Origin: Parcubacteria group bacterium
Lineage (GTDB): Bacteria > Patescibacteriota > Minisyncoccia > Phycocordibacterales > WO2-35-19
Assembly (NCBI GenBank): GCA_012514175.1
Contig: JAAZAU010000001.1
Span: 1-56,285 of the forward strand
DNA: 56,285 nucleotides
Direction: 5' to 3'
The translations under genes were made by a program, and so were the position numbers. Each line of letters begins with the position of its first letter. The first letter of the stretch is position 1. Shown here in pieces: positions 29,885 through 39,435 of the stretch. Under the pieces are notes generated by a model. That model saw only the letters and a program-made list of their open reading frames with translations. It did no database searches and was not told the DNA's origin.

Positions 29885-31021
29885 TTGTTTAATCTAATGA
29901 GTGAAGAAAACACAAAAAACAATTCTAATAACTTTAAAAAAGTTGTAGAGAATTTACACAACAAAACTAAACTTCCTGCTCTACGCACCTATCAAGGTGA
30001 TATGGCTGAATTCATAAAAGAGAAAAACGAATCAGTTTTTTCTATTGCCGCTAAAGAAAAACTTAGAAAAGAAAATGAAGAAAAAGCAGAAAAAGAAAGA
30101 TTGAAAAAATTACAAGAAGAAACCGAAGCAGAGAAAAAACGAATAGAGGAGGAGAAAAAAAAGAAAAAAGAACAAAAAGCCAAAGAAAGAAAAGAGGTTG
30201 AGGAACACAAGATAGTTAAAGAAGTTAAGGAAGTCAAAGAGTCAGAAGTAATGTTTCCGCGACCAGAACCAAAATTACCGAAAAAGAACAATTTTAAGAC
30301 TAATTTAGTGGTTGGCGCAGTCAGTTTGTTGCTTATCGCAGGTGGAGTTTTTATCTCTCTTTACGTTTTTAGGTATGTAAATACTGAACCTGTGGTTAGT
30401 GTGCCGATTGATACGGAAATTATTCCTTACAATGACACTATTACCTTGACCGGTGTAACTAAGGAATCTTTAGATGAAGAAATTGCCAGGTTGTCAGCTA
30501 AAAGCGGAGTGAGTTTGGTAAAAATCATAAATAGTGATGGTTTACCATTTGAAAAGTCAATGGACTTTTTTAACGCTATGAAAATTCCGGTGCCGAGAAT
30601 TTTAGAAAGAACTTTGAGTGGTAAATATATGATAGGTATATTTTCTCAAAATGAAGAAATGTATCCTTTCATTTCATTATCTGTTAATGATTTTGGTAAT
30701 GCTTTTTCTGCTATGTTAGATTGGGAAAAAACTATTACTCAAGATTTATCTTTTTTGACAAAACAAATTCAAAATACGGTTCCGGTTGATCCTACTTCTA
30801 CTACAACTAACACTAATTCAAATCCAAATTCAAAATCAGATTCATTTGTTTGGCGAGATATAATTATCAAAAACAAAGATATTAGAGGCTTGGTTAATAA
30901 AAGAAATCAAGCTCAAATCGCCTATACTTTTTTGGATAAAAACACGGTTTTGATCTCTAACAATGTCTTTATTTTAGGTGATATTTCGGCTATTTATGTT
31001 TCTCGCTCAATTGTCAGATAA
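29885..31021 (+). CDS. Membrane protein with long charged coiled coil
   Basis: Lys/Glu-rich segment, one TM (LVVGAVSLLLIAGGVFISLYVF), extracytoplasmic domain. Confidence 0.6.
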   Translation: MFNLMSEENTKNNSNNFKKVVENLHNKTKLPALRTYQGDMAEFIKEKNESVFSIAAKEKLRKENEEKAEKERLKKLQEETEAEKKRIEEEKKKKKEQKAKERKEVEEHKIVKEVKEVKESEVMFPRPEPKLPKKNNFKTNLVVGAVSLLLIAGGVFISLYVFRYVNTEPVVSVPIDTEIIPYNDTITLTGVTKESLDEEIARLSAKSGVSLVKIINSDGLPFEKSMDFFNAMKIPVPRILERTLSGKYMIGIFSQNEEMYPFISLSVNDFGNAFSAMLDWEKTITQDLSFLTKQIQNTVPVDPTSTTTNTNSNPNSKSDSFVWRDIIIKNKDIRGLVNKRNQAQIAYTFLDKNTVLISNNVFILGDISAIYVSRSIVR

Positions 31022-31045
31022 ATGGGTTATGATACAATTAAATAT

Positions 31046-31414
31046 ATGAGAGAAGATATAGATATAAATTATTTTAAAGAAAAATTAGAAGAAGATTTGC
31101 TCCAAATTGAAAGAGAGTTGGATGATGTTGGTCGTAAAAATCCAGATAATGAATTAGATTGGGAAGCCGAACCAGCTGATATGGATGTAAGTAGAGCGGA
31201 TCCAAACGAAGTGGCTGACAGTATTGAAGAATTTGAAGGCAACACAGCTGTTCTCAAAGAGCTTGAGATTAGATACAACGATATTAAAGATGCGCTTGAT
31301 AGAATTGAAAAAGGAAATTATGGTATTTGTGAAGTGTCGGGTGAACCCATAGAAGAGGACAGATTGATCGCTAACCCAGCTGCTCGCACTTGCAAGAAAC
31401 ATATGAATCAATAG
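31046..31414 (+). CDS. DksA/TraR-family protein with reduced zinc-finger cysteines
   Basis: DIKDALDRIEKGNYGICEVSGEPIEEDRLIANPAARTCKKH. Confidence 0.8.
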   Translation: MREDIDINYFKEKLEEDLLQIERELDDVGRKNPDNELDWEAEPADMDVSRADPNEVADSIEEFEGNTAVLKELEIRYNDIKDALDRIEKGNYGICEVSGEPIEEDRLIANPAARTCKKHMNQ

Positions 31415-31415
31415 A

Positions 31416-32954
31416 ATGAGTTACGCCAAAGTTCACAGTGCTCAAGCTAATCTTTTAAAACCTTATATTGTTGATGTTGAATCGGACCTTTCTAGAGGTC
31501 TGAATTCTTTTTCCATTGTTGGTTTGCCGGATAAAGCCGTTGAAGAAGCAAAAGACAGAATAAGCGCGGCTGTCAGAAATAGCGGTTTTGAATCTCCCAA
31601 AGCTAAGAATCATAAAATAATTATTTCTTTAGCGCCCGCTGAAGTTAAAAAAGAAGGTTCGGGTCTTGATGTTGCTATTGCACTTTCGTATTTGCTGGCC
31701 AGTGGGGATATTATTTTTGATGCTAAAGATAAAATATTTTTAGGAGAGCTTTCGCTTGACGGTTCTTTGCGTCCTGTTAAAGGTGCTCTAGCTTTTACCA
31801 GAAAAGCCAAAGAGGCGGGGTTTAAAGAAATTTTTTTGCCAATTCAAAATGCTCTAGAAGCTGCCTTAGTAGATGGTATGGTTATTTATGGAGCTGAAAC
31901 TTTGAAAGAAATAATAAATCATCTCTCTGGTGATACTGATTTAAACCAAAGACTAAAATCATTTAAAAACGAAAAAGCTACTAATTGGCGAGCGCAAGAA
32001 ATATCTTCCGATTTGGCTGATATCAAAGGTCAAGAAGCAGCAAAGAGAGCGCTTGAAATCGCAGCGGCTGGTGGTCACAACATTGCTCTTTATGGTCCAC
32101 CGGGCACCGGTAAAAGTATGCTCGCTAAAGCAATGCCTGGCATATTACCACCTCTTTCGTTTGATGAAGTTTTAGAAGTGACGGAAATACATTCTATGAC
32201 TGGCGCCTTAGGAGGCAATTTGGTGGCGGAAAGACCTTTTCGCAGCCCTCACCATACTGCTTCGCATGTAGCCATTATTGGCGGTGGTTCCAATCCTCGG
32301 CCGGGAGAAGTAACTTTAGCTCATAAAGGTGTCTTGTTTCTTGATGAATTTCCAGAATTTGAAAATAAAGCGATTGAATCTTTGCGCGAGCCACTTGAAG
32401 AAAGAGTGGTTTCGGTCTCTCGAGCTAAAGGCACAGTTAAATTCCCGGCGCATTTTATTTTAGTTGCCGCGATGAATCCTTGTCCTTGTGGTAATTTTGG
32501 TATAAAAGGGAAACCTTGCACTTGTAGTCCAATGCAGATTGAAAGATATAAAAGGAAAATTTCAGGACCTATTATTGATCGTATTGATATTTGGACCGAA
32601 GTTTCTAAAGTGGATCATGATAAACTGACTGAAAAAGCCGAAAAAAGCGAAAGCTTACCAGCAAGAGAAAGAATAATTAAAGCTCGTGGCATTCAAGCTA
32701 AAAGATTTCGTGATGTTGGGCGTAGAATTGCCACTAATTCTGAGATGAGCGCTCGTGATATTACTACAATTTTAAAAATTTCTGATGAGGTTAAAGAAAT
32801 TTTAAACAGATCGGCTCGCACTTTAGATTTGTCCGCTAGGAGTTATCATAAAATTATTAAACTAGCTCGCACTATTGCTGATTTAGATTCCGCTTTTGAA
32901 ATCTCTCCTTCCCATATTCTTGAAGCTATATCTTATCGTCCTAAACAAAAATAA
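31416..32954 (+). CDS. YifB/ComM-family Mg-chelatase-like AAA+ ATPase
   Basis: FSIVGLPDKAVEEAKDRISAAVRNSGF, GPPGTGKSMLAKAMPGILPPL, RPFRSPHHTASHVAIIGGG, MNPCPCGNFG. Confidence 0.93.
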   Translation: MSYAKVHSAQANLLKPYIVDVESDLSRGLNSFSIVGLPDKAVEEAKDRISAAVRNSGFESPKAKNHKIIISLAPAEVKKEGSGLDVAIALSYLLASGDIIFDAKDKIFLGELSLDGSLRPVKGALAFTRKAKEAGFKEIFLPIQNALEAALVDGMVIYGAETLKEIINHLSGDTDLNQRLKSFKNEKATNWRAQEISSDLADIKGQEAAKRALEIAAAGGHNIALYGPPGTGKSMLAKAMPGILPPLSFDEVLEVTEIHSMTGALGGNLVAERPFRSPHHTASHVAIIGGGSNPRPGEVTLAHKGVLFLDEFPEFENKAIESLREPLEERVVSVSRAKGTVKFPAHFILVAAMNPCPCGNFGIKGKPCTCSPMQIERYKRKISGPIIDRIDIWTEVSKVDHDKLTEKAEKSESLPARERIIKARGIQAKRFRDVGRRIATNSEMSARDITTILKISDEVKEILNRSARTLDLSARSYHKIIKLARTIADLDSAFEISPSHILEAISYRPKQK

Positions 32955-32955
32955 T

Positions 32956-33912
32956 ATGAAAAAAATTTACACAATAATACTGCTTTTGATTCTGATACTG
33001 CTAGCCGGGTTAGTTTTTCCGTGGCGCCAAGAAAGTCAAGAGGGGGGTAAAATTGAAAATCAAAAAGAAAGCAAAAAAGTTATAAAAAAAGATGACAAGG
33101 AGGCTAAAATTTTGTTTGTGGGAGATATGATGTTTGATAGATACATAAGACAAGTGGGGAACAACAAAGGCGAGGATTTTGTTTTTTCTTGCATTGGAGA
33201 TTTTTTGCGCGATTCCGATCTGGTAGTGGGTAATTTGGAAGGTCCAATTACTGAAAATGCTTCAATTAGTATGTTTACAACCCCGGGAGGAGAAGGTAAT
33301 TATACTTTCACTTTTCCTACCAATACAGCCAAATTATTAGCGAAGAATAATATAAGGCTGGTAAGTTTGGGCAATAACCACATTTATAATTTTGGTGAGG
33401 CGGGGGTTGCTTCAACTAAAAGATATTTGACAGAAGCGGGCGTTGATTATTTTGGTTTGCCGGCCAACAGAGAAAGTTTAGTCAGTCAAATTGAGATAAA
33501 GGGTAATAAAATTTCTTTTATAAACTATAACGAGTTTGGAAACATTGCCGTAAACGATGTAGTGCAAAAAATAGAAGAAGAAAAACAAAAAGACCGAATA
33601 ATAATAGTTTATACTCACTGGGGAGATGAATATGTGGCTCCACCACAAAGAGTTAAAAATATTGCTAAAAAATTTGCCGACAATGGAGCCGATTTTATTA
33701 TTGGTTCACATCCGCACGTAATTTTAGAAAGTGAAAATATTAATGGTGCGCCAGTTTATTATTCTCTAGGTAACTTTATTTTTGATCAATATTTTAATGA
33801 AGAGGTTTCTACTGGTTTGGTTTTGGAGCTGAATATAAAAAATGGAAAAATTAAAACTTTTGAACACAAAGTTTTAATTTCTCGTGATGGCAGAACCTGC
33901 TTAGCGGATTAA
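32956..33912 (+). CDS. CapA/PgsA-family protein (metallophosphatase fold)
   Basis: ILFVGDMMFDRYIRQ, VVGNLEGPITEN, VSLGNNHIYNFGEAG, YTHWGDEY, IIGSHPHVI. Start at internal ATG. Confidence 0.85.
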   Translation: MKKIYTIILLLILILLAGLVFPWRQESQEGGKIENQKESKKVIKKDDKEAKILFVGDMMFDRYIRQVGNNKGEDFVFSCIGDFLRDSDLVVGNLEGPITENASISMFTTPGGEGNYTFTFPTNTAKLLAKNNIRLVSLGNNHIYNFGEAGVASTKRYLTEAGVDYFGLPANRESLVSQIEIKGNKISFINYNEFGNIAVNDVVQKIEEEKQKDRIIIVYTHWGDEYVAPPQRVKNIAKKFADNGADFIIGSHPHVILESENINGAPVYYSLGNFIFDQYFNEEVSTGLVLELNIKNGKIKTFEHKVLISRDGRTCLAD

Positions 33913-33925
33913 TTTAAAATTATTT

Positions 33926-34351
33926 TGGTGGAGAAGGGGGCATTGAAGCCCCATGCAAACAAGTTTTGATAATGCTTCTACGTGATTTAGTTAATTTTAT
34001 CCACCTAGGTGGAGTTCAATGTTTATTCTATAAAATTAACAAAATAAACAAACATCTAGTTTCTTGATTTCAAAAATAAAACGAAACAATTTTTATTTTC
34101 TAAGTCCGAAGTTATTACAATTCCTTTCCTGAACAGACTTGAGGAGGGAACCGTCGCTTAGGCGAGAGTCTTGAAATTAAGCTCTAACGTAAGCGAAAGC
34201 AAAATCATTGACTCCAAAATATGGAGAAACAACTGACTTAGCTTTTGCAACTATATTTTTTGCATTTGTGTTTCGGAAACTTTTTTAGAGTTTTTCCAGC
34301 TCTATCACGCACATTGTCAAAGAATCTTATTTGTCTAAACCTTTCATCCCC
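33926..34351 (-). ncRNA. ssrA: Transfer-messenger RNA (tmRNA)
   Basis: Minus strand begins GGGGATGAAAGGTTTAGAC and ends TTCAATGCCCCCTTCTCCACCA; TGCAAAAAATATAGTTGCAAAAGCT matches the resume region; adjacent to smpB; about 426 nt. Confidence 0.92.
34177..34248 (-). other. tmRNA tag reading frame: AKAKSVVSPYFGVNDFAFAYVRA-stop
   Basis: GCA resume codon at 34248..34246, TAA at 34179..34177; 23 codons. Confidence 0.8.
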
Positions 34352-34408
34352 GCCAAATTTATTTGTTAGCTGTGAAAAAGAAACAGGCAAACTTGGCGCG
34401 GACGATGT

Positions 34409-34846
34409 TTATTTTAAATTTCTGCGGAGTTCTCTTTCGGTATCTCTCTTTTTGATAGTTTCGCGCTTATCAAATTGTTTTTTACCGCGAACTACCGCAA
34501 TCTCTAATTTAACCTTCCTACCCTTATTATACACCGAAATAGGCACAATTGTCAACCCCTTTTGGCTCTCCATTTTAGTCAATTCGGCTATTTCTTTTTT
34601 AGTGATTAATAACCTGCGGTTTCGCAAAGAGTCGTATTCTTTTGGGGTATTTGCTGGTTGATAGGGTGGAATATGCATATTTATAACAAAAGCTTCGCCT
34701 CCACGCAGAGTGACATAACTACCCTCTAGAGAACCTTGGCCTTTTTTGAGGGATTTTACTTCAAAACCAAACAATTCAATACCAGCCTCTATTTTTTCTA
34801 GAATTTCATAATTAAAAAATATTTTTTTGTTTTGTATTAACGCCAT
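34409..34846 (-). CDS. smpB: SsrA-binding protein SmpB
   Basis: NKKIFFNYEILEKIEAGIELFGFEVKSLKKGQGSLEGSYVTLRGGEAFVINMHIPPYQ. Confidence 0.95.
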   Translation of the reverse strand: MALIQNKKIFFNYEILEKIEAGIELFGFEVKSLKKGQGSLEGSYVTLRGGEAFVINMHIPPYQPANTPKEYDSLRNRRLLITKKEIAELTKMESQKGLTIVPISVYNKGRKVKLEIAVVRGKKQFDKRETIKKRDTERELRRNLK

Positions 34847-34915
34847 TATGCAACTTGTTTAGTTTCGTAATTTTAGCATTTTTATGATATTATTGCCTTA
34901 TAATTTATAACCAAG

Positions 34916-36829
34916 ATGACAAAAACTAACAAAAAAGACAAGAACAAGAAAAAACCTGCCGGTAAGATGCCTCCTAATATCAAAGGTTCTTTTTTGGGTA
35001 ATTTTATAGCTAGTGTATTAATTTTATTCTTAACTATTTCTATTTATTCTTATCTTGGTGGTAGTAGGGTAAACGAAAAAATAAGTATTTCTGAATTAGC
35101 AAAGGCAGTAGAATTTGGAGATGTTAAGTCCATTACTGTTAAAAGCGGTTCCATTGAAGCGGTTTTTGTTGATGATACAACCAAAATTTCTACCAAAGAA
35201 GAAACTTCTGGTATAGAAGAAGTTTTGTCAGCTTATGGAGTTACCACCGAACAGTTAAGTAAAGTTGATATAAGTGTTGACCGAGAAGGGGGTTTTCTTT
35301 ATTGGCTTATCAGTCTTTCGCCAATACTTTTCCCAATACTTTTTATTGTAGTTTTTCTTTGGATTATGACTCGTCAAGTAAAAGGTGCTGGTATGCAAGC
35401 ATTTTCTTTTGGGCAATCTAGAGCGCGATTGACGGCGCCGGATGATCAAAAACAAAGAGTTACTTTCAAAGATGTGGCGGGTTGTAAAGAAGCTAAAGAA
35501 GAGCTTTCTGAAATTGTAGATTTTCTTAAAAATCCAAAGAAGTTTTTTGAAGTTGGAGCCAGGATTCCCAAAGGGATTTTACTTATGGGCGCCCCAGGCA
35601 CCGGTAAAACTCTTTTAGCTAGGGCAGTTGCCGGAGAAGCGGGTGTGGCTTTCTTTTCAATTTCTGGTTCAGAATTCGTAGAAATGTTTGTTGGAGTCGG
35701 AGCTTCTCGGGTGCGTGATTTGTTCCAAACAGCTAAAAAAGCAGCTCCAGCTATTATCTTTATGGATGAGATTGATGCGGTTGGTAGAGTGAGAGGTGGT
35801 GGTCTAGGTGGTGGCAATGATGAAAGAGAACAAACCTTAAACCAAATTTTAGTGGAAATGGATGGATTTGAACCAACGGAAAAAGTTGTTGTGATGGCTG
35901 CCACCAACCGTCCAGATGTTTTAGACCCAGCTCTTTTGCGTCCGGGTAGGTTTGACCGTAGAGTAACCATTGATTTACCAGATCGCTCAGATAGAGAAGA
36001 AATTTTGAAAATACACTCTAAATCCAAACCTTTTGCTGAAGATGTTGATTTGACAGTGGTGGCTGAAAGGACACCAGGTTTTTCTGGAGCAGATTTGTAT
36101 TCTCTTATGAATGAAGGCGCCATTTTAGCTGCGAGAGAGAATCGCACCAAGATTGCTCAATTTGATTTGATTCGTTCTATTGAAAAAGTTATGCTTGGTC
36201 CAGAACGTCGTAGTCATGTGCTTTCTAAAAAGGAAAAAGAAATTACTGCATACCATGAAGCGGGGCACGCTTTGGTGGCTAGTGTTTTGCCTTATACTGA
36301 TCCAGTTCATAAAATTTCAATTATTAGTCGCGGTAGAGCTGCTGGTTATACTTTGAAACTGCCAATAGAAGATAAAAAATTACAATCAAAGAATGAATTT
36401 TTGGATGATATCGCTATGTCTCTTGGGGGTTATGTGGCAGAAAAAATAATTTTTGGAGATTTAACTACTGGCCCATCAAACGATTTACAAGTGGCAACTG
36501 CTTTGGCTAGAGATATGGTGACTAAATATGGTATGTCTGAAAATGTGGGGCCGATGGCTCTTGAAGGTTCTAATGGTAAAACAATTTTTGGCCGAGGATT
36601 AAATGAAAAAGAATATTCAGAACAAGTTAGTTCGGTTATAGACAAAGAAGTCTCAAGAATAATGAAAGAGGCTCATGATAAAGCTGAAAAAATTATTAAC
36701 GAACACAGGCCACTTTTAGATACTATTGCTAAAAGACTTATAGAAAAAGAATCTATAGAACGTGATGAATTTGATTCTATACTTGTTGCAAATGGTATTC
36801 AGCCAAAAATAAGCGAAGCTTCGTCCTAG
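34916..36829 (+). CDS. ftsH: ATP-dependent zinc metalloprotease FtsH
   Basis: [53 protein letters not shown]. Confidence 0.96.
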   Translation: MTKTNKKDKNKKKPAGKMPPNIKGSFLGNFIASVLILFLTISIYSYLGGSRVNEKISISELAKAVEFGDVKSITVKSGSIEAVFVDDTTKISTKEETSGIEEVLSAYGVTTEQLSKVDISVDREGGFLYWLISLSPILFPILFIVVFLWIMTRQVKGAGMQAFSFGQSRARLTAPDDQKQRVTFKDVAGCKEAKEELSEIVDFLKNPKKFFEVGARIPKGILLMGAPGTGKTLLARAVAGEAGVAFFSISGSEFVEMFVGVGASRVRDLFQTAKKAAPAIIFMDEIDAVGRVRGGGLGGGNDEREQTLNQILVEMDGFEPTEKVVVMAATNRPDVLDPALLRPGRFDRRVTIDLPDRSDREEILKIHSKSKPFAEDVDLTVVAERTPGFSGADLYSLMNEGAILAARENRTKIAQFDLIRSIEKVMLGPERRSHVLSKKEKEITAYHEAGHALVASVLPYTDPVHKISIISRGRAAGYTLKLPIEDKKLQSKNEFLDDIAMSLGGYVAEKIIFGDLTTGPSNDLQVATALARDMVTKYGMSENVGPMALEGSNGKTIFGRGLNEKEYSEQVSSVIDKEVSRIMKEAHDKAEKIINEHRPLLDTIAKRLIEKESIERDEFDSILVANGIQPKISEASS

Positions 36830-36866
36830 TTTTAAACTGCGGTGGTTTGTGATATATTTCCCCTAT

Positions 36867-36940
36867 GCGCGCGTAGCTCAGTTGGTAGTAGCACCGAGCT
36901 TATACCTCGGGGGTCGTAGGTTCAAATCCTACCGCGCGCA
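36867..36940 (+). tRNA. tRNA-Ile(UAU)
   Basis: GCGCGCG/CGCGCGC acceptor, anticodon arm CCGAG-CTTATAC-CTCGG, GTAGG-TTCAAAT-CCTAC T-arm; discriminator A then CC-T (full CCA not encoded). Confidence 0.85.
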
Positions 36941-36985
36941 CCTATTTATTCCTTAAAATGTGCCTGAAACAATGATGTTACACGC

Positions 36986-39160
36986 TTATTCTAGGTGGAT
37001 TACTTGTTTTTCGGCTAAATGTTTAGCAAGGAGGGGGTATTTTTTTAATTCAAAATCTTTTTCAATCAAAGTTTGAGCTTCAGTTCGGGCAGCTTCAACC
37101 ATTTTGATATTTTGAAGAGCTTCCATAGCTAAATCAGAAATGCCCCATTGTTTAATACCAGAAAGGTCTCCAGCACCACGCTGTTTCAAATCGGCTTCGG
37201 CTAGCTCAAAACCATTTTTGGCGTTGACGAAAGATTTAAGTCGGGAAATGGTTTTTGTTGATTTACTTTCAGTGAAAACAAAACAATAAGGTTTAAAAGA
37301 ACTTCTGAGAACCCGGCCACGCAGTTGATGAAGTTGAGCTAAACCAAATCTTTCTGCGTTTTCAATTATGATAACTGTGGCGTTAGGGATATTAACTCCA
37401 ACTTCTACGACTGAAGTAGCTACTAAAATATCAGCTTTTTTATTTTTAAAATCTAACATAACCTGCTCTTTTTCAGCGGGTTTTAATTTTCCAGTTATGG
37501 CAGAAACTTTAAATTCTGGAAAAATTTTCTTTTGAAGTCTTTCGGTTTCTGATTTGACAGATCTTGCGTTTATGGCGGTTTCTTTTTCTGGATCAGGGTC
37601 ATTAATACGCGGACACACAACAAAAGCTTGTCGTCCGTTTCGTAATTCATTTCTTACTTTTTCATAAACTTTTTCTCTTTCGTGAGGTAGAGCTATTTTG
37701 GTTTCTGGTAATTGTCTACCGGCTGGCAATTCGTCTAAGATTGATAAATCTAAGTCGCCAAAAATTGTTAGAGCTAAAGTGCGAGGGATAGGGGTTGCGG
37801 TCATAGAAAGTAAATGGGGCGCTATATCGTGTTTGCGACGCAATTGCATCCTTTGTTTAACTCCAAAGCGGTGCTGTTCATCTATGATGATAAGCGCTAA
37901 ATTTTTAAATTTAACAGTTTTTTGGATGAGGGCGTGGGTGCCAATCAGAATTGGGATCTCACCGTTTGCTACCCACTTCAAAAGTTGCGGTTTAGAAATT
38001 TTCGTCCATTTATTTTTATCTGTTTTGGAAGGAAATTTTTTAGCGCCACTGCCCGTGATTAGTCCGATTGCAAGTTTGTGTTTGGAAAAATATTCTATGA
38101 AAGATTCAAATTGTTGTTCGGCTAAAATTTCGGTTGGTGCCATGTAGGCGATTTGTAAGTTGCCCGCTTCTGCTGGCAGGTCGGTTTTGGAATTTATCGG
38201 AGTGGTTTTAGCGGTTGCGAAAGCGATAGTAGCCGCTACTGCTGTTTTGCCCGAACCAACATCTCCTTCCAAAAGACGCGACATCGGATGCCCGCTTTGC
38301 AAATCTTTAAAGATGGTTTTTATAGATTTAGATTGAGCTGAAGTTAGGGGAAAAGAAAAATCTTTTGTGAATTTTTTTACTTCTAAGTTTTTTTCCGGTA
38401 TAACGAAAGATTTTTCTTTTCTAGCCAAATATCTTTCTTTTTGGCGATCAAGTTGCACAAGAAATATTTCTTCAAAAGCAAATCTTTTTCTAGCTATTTC
38501 GGCGTCTTCTTTTTTTCTAGGGGAATGAATCCAGATGATTGCTGTTTTAAGAGAGGGAAGGTGATATTTTTCCAAAATATTTTTTGGAATAGGGTCTTTT
38601 AAATTTTCCAAAATTCCATTTCTAAATACTTTTTGTAAAGCATGATAAATCCAATTTGAGGAAATACCTCGGCTTTCTGGATAGATTGGAGATAAGTTAA
38701 GATTGTTTTCGCCAGAAAATAATGAACCGCTAATTTCTTCGGGGATTTTGTTTACCTTTTCTATTTTGGGATTAAGAATGCTTAGTTCGCCATTTTTTTC
38801 TGAAATCTTGCCTTCTAGTCTTACCAAATTTCCTTCAGAAAACATTTTGGCGATATAGGGTTGACTAAACCAAATTAATTTTATTTTACCAGTTTGATCT
38901 TCAACTTCAGCGGTGGAAATAGCCACTTTTGATTTAAAAGTTTTACCTAATTTAAGTTTGGAAATTTTGCCAAATATAACCGCTTTCTCGCCGGCTGTTA
39001 AAAATTCTATGGATTTTACCAAACCAGCTTCTCCATAACGAGTTGGAAAATGTCGGATTAGATCAGAAACTTTTAACAGACGCATTTTAGCGAGCGCTTT
39101 TTTTTGGAATGGTGATAACCGAAATATTTTTTCAAGAGGGGTTTCTGGTTGGATAATCAT
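36986..39160 (-). CDS. recG: ATP-dependent DNA helicase RecG
   Basis: LLEGDVGSGKTAVAA, IIDEQHRFGVKQR, ATPIPRTLALTIFGDLDLS, QLRGRVLRS. Confidence 0.94.
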   Translation of the reverse strand: MIIQPETPLEKIFRLSPFQKKALAKMRLLKVSDLIRHFPTRYGEAGLVKSIEFLTAGEKAVIFGKISKLKLGKTFKSKVAISTAEVEDQTGKIKLIWFSQPYIAKMFSEGNLVRLEGKISEKNGELSILNPKIEKVNKIPEEISGSLFSGENNLNLSPIYPESRGISSNWIYHALQKVFRNGILENLKDPIPKNILEKYHLPSLKTAIIWIHSPRKKEDAEIARKRFAFEEIFLVQLDRQKERYLARKEKSFVIPEKNLEVKKFTKDFSFPLTSAQSKSIKTIFKDLQSGHPMSRLLEGDVGSGKTAVAATIAFATAKTTPINSKTDLPAEAGNLQIAYMAPTEILAEQQFESFIEYFSKHKLAIGLITGSGAKKFPSKTDKNKWTKISKPQLLKWVANGEIPILIGTHALIQKTVKFKNLALIIIDEQHRFGVKQRMQLRRKHDIAPHLLSMTATPIPRTLALTIFGDLDLSILDELPAGRQLPETKIALPHEREKVYEKVRNELRNGRQAFVVCPRINDPDPEKETAINARSVKSETERLQKKIFPEFKVSAITGKLKPAEKEQVMLDFKNKKADILVATSVVEVGVNIPNATVIIIENAERFGLAQLHQLRGRVLRSSFKPYCFVFTESKSTKTISRLKSFVNAKNGFELAEADLKQRGAGDLSGIKQWGISDLAMEALQNIKMVEAARTEAQTLIEKDFELKKYPLLAKHLAEKQVIHLE

Positions 39161-39165
39161 TGTGG

Positions 39166-39423
39166 TTATTGAGGAAGGAGAGTGCCATCTTCAAAAATGG
39201 GAGCGGTGCTACTAGCGGTGGGACAAGGATCAAACTCGCAGTTTGGACCGCTTCGCCCTACATAAGAACCGTCAGGACATAATTTAGCATCGGCGGTGCA
39301 GACTACCGGCTCTAGTTCGTTAGGATTTTTATATTCAACAGGTTTGGAATTATAGATATAAAGCAGGCCTCCAGAAATAAAAACTATGGCTACAAAAGTT
39401 AAAACAAAAATTTTATTATCCAT
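39166..39423 (-). CDS. Small membrane-anchored Cys-rich exported protein
   Basis: N-terminal TM; VVCTADAKLCPDGSYVGRSGPNCEFDPCP. Confidence 0.65.
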   Translation of the reverse strand: MDNKIFVLTFVAIVFISGGLLYIYNSKPVEYKNPNELEPVVCTADAKLCPDGSYVGRSGPNCEFDPCPTASSTAPIFEDGTLLPQ

Positions 39424-39435
39424 ATTTTAATACTA

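Noticed and set aside
34245-34661. Plus-strand 138-aa ORF
   Set aside because: Antisense to smpB and tmRNA, no homology.
35446-36150. Minus-strand 234-aa ORF
   Set aside because: Antisense shadow of the ftsH ATPase domain.
37698-38147. Plus-strand 149-aa ORF
   Set aside because: Antisense to recG, no recognisable family.
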